Assembly: GCA_049325575.1 (NCBI GenBank)
Contig: JBMOLK010000089.1
Span: 1-16,736 of the forward strand
Direction of reading: 5' to 3'
DNA: 16,736 nucleotides
From: JBMOLK01 sp049325575
GTDB taxonomy: Bacteria > Bacillota > Clostridia > Acetivibrionales > Acetivibrionaceae
Shown here: positions 1-7,640 of the stretch, in pieces
Position numbering within the stretch: the stretch's first letter is position 1
Layout of the letters: the number at the start of each line of letters is the position of its first letter
Translations under genes and position numbers: made by a program
Notes under the pieces: generated by a model
Databases searched by the model: none
Seen by the model: only the letters and a program-made list of their open reading frames with translations
Told to the model about the DNA's origin: nothing

Positions 1-3000
1 TAAACTCTATCCTGCCTATTCTTTGGTATGAATAGTTGAAATTCATTATATGATCCTTCAAAATATTTAAATCCATAGAGTCTATAATATTATCACCGTT
101 AACATCTGCAGCTACCTTCTGAGTATTGGTAAGAGAAGCAATTCCTTGTAAATAGTCCTCCAGAAGATAAACATCTATATCGGATAACATATCATCCCGG
201 CTTAAGTCCCCAATAACTTGATATACACTGCATAGGTTCTTGCTGGATATTGTACCGTAAAGAGGGTGATTCTGGGTTACTTTTATTATGTGCTTTTTAG
301 TCCTATTATTATATGAGATGTATCTATAGCTTGTTTCAGTTCCTGTATATTTTGTGCTGCCGTCAATTGTCAATTCCGTACTGGTACTGTTATCAAACTT
401 AGTCCACTGAATGACTATGGTATTACTATTCTCGTACCCGTCCACCCTTAAAGGTTCAAATACATCAACGCTGACGGGCGCAATCCAACCAACTGTGCTG
501 CCCATACTGCCTACAAAATACATATGGCTGTCATAAACCGCCAGAATACCGTTTAAGCTTGCAATACCGGGAATAATATCCTTGGTCCACTGCTTTGTGG
601 CAGGGTCATACACTAAAGTTGTTCCGTTTCCAACTGTAGGCCCGTACAAGTAACGCCCTCCGACAAAATGCAGTTTTCCTTTAAACACAGTTACAGCCGG
701 ACTGGAAATAGTGATGTCGTTCGGACAAGTTCCCTCCAGGCTCCAGGACCCCGTGTTAATGTCATATACTTCAATATAAGTTGGGTCATCACTACCATAT
801 CTTTCACCAAATAATACATAAATCTTGGGTACATTATCCCGGGCAACAAGGGCTGCAACAGGATTATTCCTCCCATATTCCAAGCCTTGAAGGTCCAAAG
901 TCCACTGGTTTGCCACAGTATCAAAGATATCCATGCTTGTATTATACTCATTTGTAAAATCGCTGCCCCCAATTATGTATAGCTTGTTATCATAAGCTGC
1001 CACAGCAGTATTTCTTTTATAATAATACCCGGTCAATCCAAATGTACAAGGAGCTCCGTTTACCTCTGCAACTACTCTGTAATAACTATAGCTCCTATCG
1101 GTAATACAATATTTAACAGTGGAGTTTGAAACGGTTATCGGATTAAAGGCATTAACATCCGTGAATATTTGATTATCGCTGCTTCCCTGGATTTTTATAT
1201 TGATCGATCCCCCTGCCCCAATCTGACCTGTCTTTATCTCCAGGAGATTTTCCTTATTAGAAATAGATTTAGTTATTATAGAGCCTGCGCTATACTGCCC
1301 AAAAGGTATAATTTCACTATAAGGAAGCGTAGATACAACCGACCATTTATCGGAAGCCGGGTCGTACTGGTCAATCCGGGTTACGGCTGATTCCATAAAA
1401 ATATCATCCTGCCCGTATAGCAAGTATATCTTGCCGCCAACAGCAATCGATCTGGCATATACTCTCGGACCAATCATGTCACTCTTTCTTGTCCACCTGT
1501 TAAGCAGTATATCATACTCCCACAGCTCCGTTGAATAATCCATCATAGCCTCATCCCTGCATCCACCTATGACATATATCTTGTTACCTAACTGGCATGT
1601 AGTAAAGGTATCTGCAAGTAATTCAAAAGAAGATTCACCTACTCTATTCCACTGTGAGACGCTGTTTAGGATTCCTACAGCATGAAATCCTGCCCTTATG
1701 GAATAGTATTCCCTGCTGCCCTCACCATAGATCTTGGCTGCCGCGTCAACAGAAGCTTCCGCAAACTGCACAAAATTAGTGTTGCTTGACAGGTATTCAT
1801 TTATAACCTTGTACATAACCTCTGAAACCTTGTCAATTCCTATCCCTTCAACAGCTACGTTATGGAACCAACCCCCATCGCTCATAAGTGAAAAAGCCTT
1901 GGTCAGAATAGCTGCATTTATATGTACGCCCAGTTTATCACTTGACTGCTGGTATATATCCTCCATATGATCTGGATAATCTACTTCCTTCGGGTTTTTG
2001 TAATCAATGAGTGCGTCACCGGGAATATCCGGTGTAAATCCGGCCGTCATCTTCTTCCAATCAGGAGCTGTTTCATATGCATAGGATTCTATTGCTTCAC
2101 CGAATAGGTCTGCCAAGCCCTCATGTATCGCACCCGACTGATAAAAAAGCTGCAGCTGTGAATCATTGTCTATAATGGCATGTGTAAATTCGTGTCCGAT
2201 AGTTTCAGGCGTAGCAAATGTTGATATAATTCTTCCATCCCCATCACCCAGAAATATCTGCCTTGACCATGTATCATAACAGGCATTATTGGGGCTTGTT
2301 GTGCCATCACTTGCTGTAAATAGCGCATGACAGTTAATAATCATATCTTTACCCTTGTTATCAAAGCTATATCTTCCAAACCTGTTCTTATAGTATTCAT
2401 ATACCTTACCTGTAAAGTAATGCGCGTCTACTTCATGATATTTTCTGCTGTCTTCAATAAAGGCTCCATCGCTATCAGACGCAATTTCCCTGTAGTTATC
2501 AAGCTCCCATGGCACAATGCCGTTCATAGACCTGCCTGTAGTCATACTATAGGTCAATATTTTAAAAGGAACGGGTATCACGTCAGCCGGAGCTGTTCTT
2601 GTCGTATCTGCCAGTGAGTATTCATACCTTGGCGTTACTTTGATATCAGGTATTGGCCCTCTATAACCGTTAAGGGAGTCTCTAAAATCCTTGAAGGGTC
2701 CATACCCGCTGACCTGAACACTTTCATACATTAAAGCATCTCTTTTTTCAATTATCTTACCGCTTGATGCATCAATAATGTATTCCCAGGACTCCAAGGA
2801 GGGTAGATAGAAGCTGATTTTTACACTGTAAGCACATAAAACTCCTTCATTATTTGGAAGAAGTGTTTTCTCTACCAAGGTATAGCCTGCTTCCCTGGCT
2901 TCCCTGTTTAAGTCTTTAAATGATATTTCCAATGCTTCATTCTCTGTTATGCTGAAATTACCTTTAATCTTTGTTTCTATGTCCGGAATATTAGTCCCTG

Positions 3001-3382
3001 ACACGGTTTTAATAACTCCATCCTTATCAACAATGAATGATTGAAATGTTCCTCTAACCTTAATTCCTTTATAAGTCTGCTCTGTCTTAACTACAGTCTC
3101 ACTCTGCTTGTTTCTAAACTTCTTATGTACAATCAGGTCATTATCCTTTGCCTTTAACCCTGTATACCTTTTAACGATTTTTACAGGATCTTCTTTAGTA
3201 GGAAGAGTGAGAGTACCGCTGACATAACCTGGTGCATCATATATATCACTCTTTATAAACTTCTTAACCTTAATTTCCGCCTTACGGTTAGCTTTATTGC
3301 TATTTGCCGCAAAGCCTGTCGAGACCGAAAAGCTGCTGATTGTTAATGCAAAAATTATGCATAATGTTACAATTCTTTTCAT
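1..3382 (-). CDS. Dockerin-bearing M4 (thermolysin-like) metallopeptidase with kelch-like propeller, 3' end off the window
   Basis: Secreted zinc endopeptidase, at least 1127 residues; the frame is open to the left edge, so a short tail is missing. The ATG follows GGAGG with 7-nt spacing. In order: signal peptide (about 1-25, ending near GFAA); FTP and PepSY propeptide (about 50-200); M4 catalytic domain (about 215-545) with HEFTH (H397, E398, H401), third zinc ligand E421 in AIHEGLADL and catalytic His H487 in GVHIN. The spacing of these residues matches thermolysin. A kelch-like propeller follows (about 570-975; Y-x-x-G-G strands such as NKIYVIGG and NKLYIIGG), then an FN3-like segment (about 978-1054) and a type I dockerin (about 1056-1120) with two calcium loops, the second being DVNGDNIIDSMD. 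The dockerin implies attachment to a scaffoldin; a role in processing extracellular proteins is inference. It is separated from the upstream gene by a terminator. Confidence 0.93.
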   Translation of the reverse strand, partial: MKRIVTLCIIFALTISSFSVSTGFAANSNKANRKAEIKVKKFIKSDIYDAPGYVSGTLTLPTKEDPVKIVKRYTGLKAKDNDLIVHKKFRNKQSETVVKTEQTYKGIKVRGTFQSFIVDKDGVIKTVSGTNIPDIETKIKGNFSITENEALEISFKDLNREAREAGYTLVEKTLLPNNEGVLCAYSVKISFYLPSLESWEYIIDASSGKIIEKRDALMYESVQVSGYGPFKDFRDSLNGYRGPIPDIKVTPRYEYSLADTTRTAPADVIPVPFKILTYSMTTGRSMNGIVPWELDNYREIASDSDGAFIEDSRKYHEVDAHYFTGKVYEYYKNRFGRYSFDNKGKDMIINCHALFTASDGTTSPNNACYDTWSRQIFLGDGDGRIISTFATPETIGHEFTHAIIDNDSQLQLFYQSGAIHEGLADLFGEAIESYAYETAPDWKKMTAGFTPDIPGDALIDYKNPKEVDYPDHMEDIYQQSSDKLGVHINAAILTKAFSLMSDGGWFHNVAVEGIGIDKVSEVMYKVINEYLSSNTNFVQFAEASVDAAAKIYGEGSREYYSIRAGFHAVGILNSVSQWNRVGESSFELLADTFTTCQLGNKIYVIGGCRDEAMMDYSTELWEYDILLNRWTRKSDMIGPRVYARSIAVGGKIYLLYGQDDIFMESAVTRIDQYDPASDKWSVVSTLPYSEIIPFGQYSAGSIITKSISNKENLLEIKTGQIGAGGSINIKIQGSSDNQIFTDVNAFNPITVSNSTVKYCITDRSYSYYRVVAEVNGAPCTFGLTGYYYKRNTAVAAYDNKLYIIGGSDFTNEYNTSMDIFDTVANQWTLDLQGLEYGRNNPVAALVARDNVPKIYVLFGERYGSDDPTYIEVYDINTGSWSLEGTCPNDITISSPAVTVFKGKLHFVGGRYLYGPTVGNGTTLVYDPATKQWTKDIIPGIASLNGILAVYDSHMYFVGSMGSTVGWIAPVSVDVFEPLRVDGYENSNTIVIQWTKFDNSTSTELTIDGSTKYTGTETSYRYISYNNRTKKHIIKVTQNHPLYGTISSKNLCSVYQVIGDLSRDDMLSDIDVYLLEDYLQGIASLTNTQKVAADVNGDNIIDSMDLNILKDHIMNFNYSYQRIGRIEF

Positions 3383-3434
3383 TTCCTATCCTCCAGTTTA
3401 GCTTACAAAACTCTATATTATGTATACTATTGAT

Positions 3435-3507
3435 ATTATAAACTAAAACCTGTGCTTTCGTCTCGAATATCACTGAAAAAAAATATATTTTCCCTACTCC
3501 CTGTCAA
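3435..3507 (-). promoter_or_regulatory. Candidate promoter region of the M4 peptidase gene
   Basis: Read on the minus strand, a perfect TTGACA (3507-3502) lies 16 nt before TATTTT (3485-3480). Closer to the gene there is an isolated TATAAT (3440-3435) without a good -35 box. Either could start the M4 transcript. The upstream gene ends in a strong terminator, so this gene needs its own promoter, but which element works cannot be decided from sequence. Confidence 0.4.
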
Positions 3508-3554
3508 AAGAAATCTTTATCCCGAAACACAATTTACTTACGCGTAGCCATTGC

Positions 3555-3590
3555 AAAAAACCCCCTCGCATTTTCTGCGAAGGGGTTTTT
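3555..3590 (-). terminator. Rho-independent terminator of the CBM3/kelch gene
   Basis: AAAAACCCC-C-TCGCA pairs with TGCGA-A-GGGGTTTTT around a 5-nt loop: 14 pairs with one internal C/A mismatch. It sits 14 nt past the stop codon at 3605, and on the minus strand it ends in a run of six T. The flanking A and T runs would also let it work on the plus strand. Confidence 0.92.
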
Positions 3591-3604
3591 GCTAATGTTA
3601 AAAC

Positions 3605-6600
3605 TTATGGTATAAACTCTTCAACAGTCTTACAGGTATAAACGCTGGTTGCTTTCGCATTTCCACCGATAGCATAGATTCTATTATATGCTGATGCCGA
3701 TGATAGACTGTTTCTTCCTGTAATCATATTCTGTTTTATGATCCATGCACCGCTAACCGGATTATACTCTTCAACCTTATTTGAGCATGGCACAGTACTG
3801 CTCTCATTTCCGCCTATGGCATAGATCCTACCGTTTACTACAGAACATGTTAATCCCATTCTTGCTGTAGGCATGTCGGCAAGAGGTGTCCATTTATCTT
3901 CTACAGGGTCGTATACCTCCACGGTTTTGAGCCTGTTATATGAGTTGTCCATTCCACCGATAGCGTAGATCATACCGTCTACAACAGCAATACCAAAATT
4001 GGTTCTCGGGGTCAGCATACTTCTTTTTGGAACCCATTCATCTTTGGAAGGATCGTATTCCTCTACTGTACCTACAACATTATTGCTGCTTGAAGTACCT
4101 CCTATGGCGTATAGCCTTCCATTCGCTTCAACAAGGCCCAGGCCATACCTTGGAGCAGACATGCTGGCCCTTGGTATCCATCTATCTTCAGTCGTAATAT
4201 ACTCTTCCATACCGCTTAAGTAACTGCCGTTTGCAACTCCACCGACCACATATATTCTATCACCAAGGACAGCTGCACCCATCTCTCCTCTTGGTGAACT
4301 CATTTCGGCTCTTGATACCCATTTGTTGAGTGATGGATAGTATACCTGCAAGCTTGTTGTTGATACACCACTGCTGTTATATCCTCCAATAGTATATATC
4401 CTGTTGTTGTACCCTACTGATACACTGTCTGATCTTTCCAAAGTCATATCTTCCCTTGGTACCCAGATACCCAATGAATTCTTAAACATTAAACCGTCAA
4501 TGTACACTGAAAAGGTATGATTTGTGGTAGTATTATGTATTGTAGATCCAATTGCTATCTCAATATAGTTTACATTTTTCATGATCTTATTTTTAAGATC
4601 GTTTGAGGCCCTTGCTTTATCCATTTCACTTAATGAAGGATCTACATAGCCTACAATATTTCTTTCCCATGTACTGCTGCCTTCTGTAGGAATAGTGAAG
4701 TTGTACCAGCCGTCAGCACTCTTATAGGAGTTATCGCTAAATAGGTTGGCATAATAACCGTTTGCTTTCGGCACAAACTCAACCTTATTGCCGCTGTCCA
4801 TACAAAGCCTGATAACGGGATTGGTTGCCACAACCAGATTAAAGTTATCACCAGGCTTAATGGAAATAAGAATATCACTTACTGCAGCCAAGTCCCATCC
4901 TGCGTTCTTAGCTACAGGATAAAAGATCTCATTCCATCCTCTTTTCCCAAACTTGGACCCATTAATATCGGCTTTCAATGAATAGTTACCATATTTTACA
5001 TTTCCATCACCTGATGCATCATTTTTATTAACCATGGTTAACGCTGCGTGTTTCCCGTAATGATTATTAGAGTGCCAGTATCCCCATTCAGATCCGCTTG
5101 CAGTATCAGTTCCATGTTCCGATTTTATAGGAGTATAAACTGTAGGAGGCTGAGCAGGAAAACCAGTAACTTCATAAGTTATTGTACTTCCGTTAAAGCG
5201 ATTAAAGTCATATATGTAATACCACCAGTTGTTGAGTTTACCGTCTGTAACACCTGGGTTATGAGGCAAGTGGTTAAACCACCAGATATGATAAGACATA
5301 CCATTATATTCCATAGACTTTTCAACAGTTCCCACCATATACGCGTTATACGCCCCGTAATCGTAAGCTCCAATCTTTTTAAAGACAGGATCTGACGGAA
5401 GATTAGGATAACTATACCAATCATCTGCACAGCTATTTACGTAGCTCGACATTTCCCAGGTTTTTGGGTTGTTCCAGGCGTAGTCATATGCTCTGGGTGC
5501 ATTTGGTGGGAAATGACTTGAGCCTACATTGGCATTTCCCGGTGCAGCCGGAGCAAACCGGTCATAGCCATATCTTCCATTCTGTTGGTCTGTTGCTCTA
5601 AAGCGTCCCCACAAGTTGAAGGAAGCCACTGTCATTTCATTACTTACAGGTGTTCCTTCTGGATCCCAGTTATTTTCCTTATATATATTGTACGTGTAAG
5701 TTAACGGCCAGTTATCTCTGTTAGCATCTGTAATACTGGTCATGATACCTTCAAACATATGAATATATCCATCAAACAATCTTTGGTCTGCACAAAAGAT
5801 ATTTAGGAAAAATGATCTTGAGCACTTGACATCTCCTTTAGGTAGCCACGCCTCATATCCATAAGGTACGCTCCCATCAACTATATTTCCTATGCCCCTA
5901 TTGCCAAGAAGGGTATTCTCTCCAAAACCTTGCAGAGGTGGCCCACCCATGATCCAAACGAAATCTATATCACCTTTTTCGATTAAATCAACAATGGAGT
6001 ATCCTCCCAGTTCATCATATGGTGTTGTTACAAGCGTATTATAGTCGATTCCACCGTGACATCCCACATCATAGAAGACATTTGAAGGCTTACCTACGTG
6101 TTTACTATCAGTACATCCTTTTGTCGAACAGTGGTTAGCAAAGCAGATCATTTCAACTATAGCTGCATCGTTTTGCTGAAATCTGGCGTCTACCGCAGGC
6201 GGATACTGGTCTAAGGTAATTACTTTATTCTGATATGCCTCAATATTTATAGACCTATTGGAAGCAAGCTTGAACATGTCCTTAACATACTGTAAAAATT
6301 CATTCTTTACCTTATGTTTCGCGACCCCATCATTAAACTCATTTGGCATTCCAGGGTCACCTGAAATAACAAGACTACCATCCAGTTGGCTTACTCTCTT
6401 ATTTGCCAGGTTGGCATTGTAATACTCATCTACACTCACTCCATTGGCAGTTACAGCACCTGCAAACTTGCTTGGCACTGTACCTCCAAGTTTAGGGTCA
6501 AAGGCTAAAGCCAATACCTTGTAGTCAGATTTTACTTTTACCTGGTTTGTCGTCTTTACTGTGTATTCAGCGGATTCAGCAATCTTTTCTCCATTTTTGT

Positions 6601-7369
6601 TAAACGCAGCTACCCTGTATTTGTACTCTGTGTTGGGTGTAAGTCCAAAATCAGTAAAATAACCCAGTTTACTAACAGTAGCCCTCCTGTCTCCATCTGA
6701 ATCACCGTTTCGGTATACAACATAATTATCTACCATTTCCCCATATGTAGAAGTCAAAGGTGTCCATTTAAGCTTAACAGAGACTGCATCAACTTCAACA
6801 GAGCTTAAATTTTGTATTTGTACCAGACCCGGAGGCGTTCCCCATGCCAAAGTACCTGAAAAATATGCAATTACATAACTCCAATCAGTATAGTATGAAG
6901 CGTTCGGATTAAATGAATAATCATTTGATTGATCAAAATTAGTGTAATCCGCCCTTGCAATTCTTGATTGTACAACTACCTCTCCTGTATATGGAACAAG
7001 GCTGCCCGATTTAAAGGATATTTCCACATAGCGGTCGGCATTTGTAGCATTTGTTATACTATAGAATGCACCGGTAACATTAGAACTTCCAACAGTTGCA
7101 TGGTCTACAAAGAAATTCAATGGCTGCGTAGACCCGTCTGCCGTAAAGTAATACCGAAGTTTAACACCGGTGAGATCAATGGCTGTATCACCTGTATTAA
7201 TCACTTTAAAATTGGCATAAATATTGCTTGAACTAGCATCTCTGACTTGATTAAAAAACTGAACCTTCAAGCTGGATGCAGCACTTACGCTATCAAATGA
7301 TACCATACTTGATGTTGCCATCAAGGAGAATACCAATAATAGAGTTATTAATGTCCTTATTCTTCTCAT
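3605..7369 (-). CDS. Secreted CBM3 - FN3 - uncharacterised core - kelch propeller protein
   Basis: A 1254-residue exoprotein; the ATG lies 6 nt after GAGGG. Signal peptide 1-30 (SVSA cut site). Residues about 34-176 are a family 3 carbohydrate-binding module: LRYYFT, D89-H90, VEISF and QSNDYSF match the CipA-type fold. About 181-274 is an FN3 domain. About 283-728 is a core I cannot assign to a characterised family; it is rich in aromatics and has a Cys/His cluster (C409, H413, C414, C419, H424, C437, H438), two further cysteines C516 and C526, and end motifs WWFNHLP and NNWWYYIYD. About 735-965 looks like a beta-sandwich. Residues about 966-1254 are six kelch repeats (YTIGG, YVVGG and four YAIGG strands), enough for a closed six-bladed propeller. 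There is no dockerin, SLH or sortase signal, so it is probably released and held on cellulose by the CBM3. A catalytic role of the core (glycan- or protein-directed) is possible but unproven. Confidence 0.9.
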   Translation of the reverse strand: MRRIRTLITLLLVFSLMATSSMVSFDSVSAASSLKVQFFNQVRDASSSNIYANFKVINTGDTAIDLTGVKLRYYFTADGSTQPLNFFVDHATVGSSNVTGAFYSITNATNADRYVEISFKSGSLVPYTGEVVVQSRIARADYTNFDQSNDYSFNPNASYYTDWSYVIAYFSGTLAWGTPPGLVQIQNLSSVEVDAVSVKLKWTPLTSTYGEMVDNYVVYRNGDSDGDRRATVSKLGYFTDFGLTPNTEYKYRVAAFNKNGEKIAESAEYTVKTTNQVKVKSDYKVLALAFDPKLGGTVPSKFAGAVTANGVSVDEYYNANLANKRVSQLDGSLVISGDPGMPNEFNDGVAKHKVKNEFLQYVKDMFKLASNRSINIEAYQNKVITLDQYPPAVDARFQQNDAAIVEMICFANHCSTKGCTDSKHVGKPSNVFYDVGCHGGIDYNTLVTTPYDELGGYSIVDLIEKGDIDFVWIMGGPPLQGFGENTLLGNRGIGNIVDGSVPYGYEAWLPKGDVKCSRSFFLNIFCADQRLFDGYIHMFEGIMTSITDANRDNWPLTYTYNIYKENNWDPEGTPVSNEMTVASFNLWGRFRATDQQNGRYGYDRFAPAAPGNANVGSSHFPPNAPRAYDYAWNNPKTWEMSSYVNSCADDWYSYPNLPSDPVFKKIGAYDYGAYNAYMVGTVEKSMEYNGMSYHIWWFNHLPHNPGVTDGKLNNWWYYIYDFNRFNGSTITYEVTGFPAQPPTVYTPIKSEHGTDTASGSEWGYWHSNNHYGKHAALTMVNKNDASGDGNVKYGNYSLKADINGSKFGKRGWNEIFYPVAKNAGWDLAAVSDILISIKPGDNFNLVVATNPVIRLCMDSGNKVEFVPKANGYYANLFSDNSYKSADGWYNFTIPTEGSSTWERNIVGYVDPSLSEMDKARASNDLKNKIMKNVNYIEIAIGSTIHNTTTNHTFSVYIDGLMFKNSLGIWVPREDMTLERSDSVSVGYNNRIYTIGGYNSSGVSTTSLQVYYPSLNKWVSRAEMSSPRGEMGAAVLGDRIYVVGGVANGSYLSGMEEYITTEDRWIPRASMSAPRYGLGLVEANGRLYAIGGTSSSNNVVGTVEEYDPSKDEWVPKRSMLTPRTNFGIAVVDGMIYAIGGMDNSYNRLKTVEVYDPVEDKWTPLADMPTARMGLTCSVVNGRIYAIGGNESSTVPCSNKVEEYNPVSGAWIIKQNMITGRNSLSSASAYNRIYAIGGNAKATSVYTCKTVEEFIP

Positions 7370-7408
7370 TTAAATCCCTCACTTTTTTATTAAACTTAGG
7401 GTATTTGC

Positions 7409-7465
7409 TCAACTTATAGATGCTTTTAGAAGACCACCAACACCCCTTAAACAGTGATCCCCCAT
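7409..7465 (-). CDS. Candidate 18-codon leader ORF in the 5' region of the CBM3/kelch gene
   Basis: Downstream of the putative promoter, AGGGAGGG stands 7 nt before an ATG that opens the peptide MGDHCLRGVGGLLKASIS, ended by TGA. The stop is 39 nt before the start of the large gene. The ribosome site is as strong as those of the real genes here, which suggests translation. The peptide has one Cys and a glycine-rich centre; I do not recognise it. It could be a regulatory leader peptide or an independent small protein, or the purine-rich stretch could be coincidental. Confidence 0.35.
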   Translation of the reverse strand: MGDHCLRGVGGLLKASIS

Positions 7466-7509
7466 TATTTTACCCTCCCTTTTGATATGTTTTAAGTTGT
7501 TTAACTGAT

Positions 7510-7538
7510 ATTATAAATCATTGGCTGGTCTTTCAGGT
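7510..7538 (-). promoter_or_regulatory. Candidate activator-dependent promoter of the CBM3/kelch gene
   Basis: On the minus strand a perfect -10 box TATAAT (7515-7510) has at 17-nt spacing only ACCTGA, which does not resemble TTGACA. The missing -35 box coincides with the end of the phased repeat array at 7537-7573, the position expected for an activator contacting RNA polymerase. The predicted leader is about 130 nt. Confidence 0.45.
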
Positions 7539-7573
7539 TGAATAAAGTTGAATATTTGTTGAAAAAAGTTGAA
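7537..7573. repeat. Four helically phased GTTGAA direct repeats
   Basis: GTTGAA occurs at 7537-7542, 7547-7552, 7558-7563 and 7568-7573, at start-to-start distances of 10, 11 and 10 bp, so all copies face the same side of the helix. Two share the longer form AAAGTTGAAT. Relative to the putative -10 box, the array spans about -34 to -70. This arrangement suits a cooperatively binding regulator; the regulator is unknown. Confidence 0.7.
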
Positions 7574-7595
7574 TTTTTATGAAGTGCACCAAAAT

Positions 7596-7630
7596 AGTAA
7601 AGGGGGAGGCCTTAGGCCTCCCCCTTTACT
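7596..7630 (-). terminator. Strong hairpin terminator after the SLH protein gene
   Basis: A perfect 16-bp stem (AGTAAAGGGGGAGGCC and its complement) with a 3-nt loop lies 10 nt past the stop at 7641. The following T tract is short (ATTTTGG), but stem strength and position make termination likely. It also insulates the regulatory region of the next gene. Confidence 0.88.
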
Positions 7631-7640
7631 ACGTGGAATG

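Noticed and set aside
1..3382. Possible frameshift in the M4 gene because no closed frame covers it
   Set aside because: Translating from the ATG at 3382 at checked points (signal peptide, HEFTH, kelch strands, dockerin) stays in one frame to base 2; the frame is open only because the window ends.
3538..3549. Palindrome TACGCGTA between the terminator and the M4 promoter region
   Set aside because: An 8-bp palindrome is too short to call a site without a second copy.
3380..3560. Possible riboswitch (c-di-GMP type) in the M4 gene upstream region
   Set aside because: A GCACAGG fragment looked suggestive, but the paired conserved elements of the aptamer are absent.
5048..5395. Plus-strand 115-codon frame inside the CBM3/kelch gene
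   Set aside because: Shadow of a well-supported gene with no domain signal.
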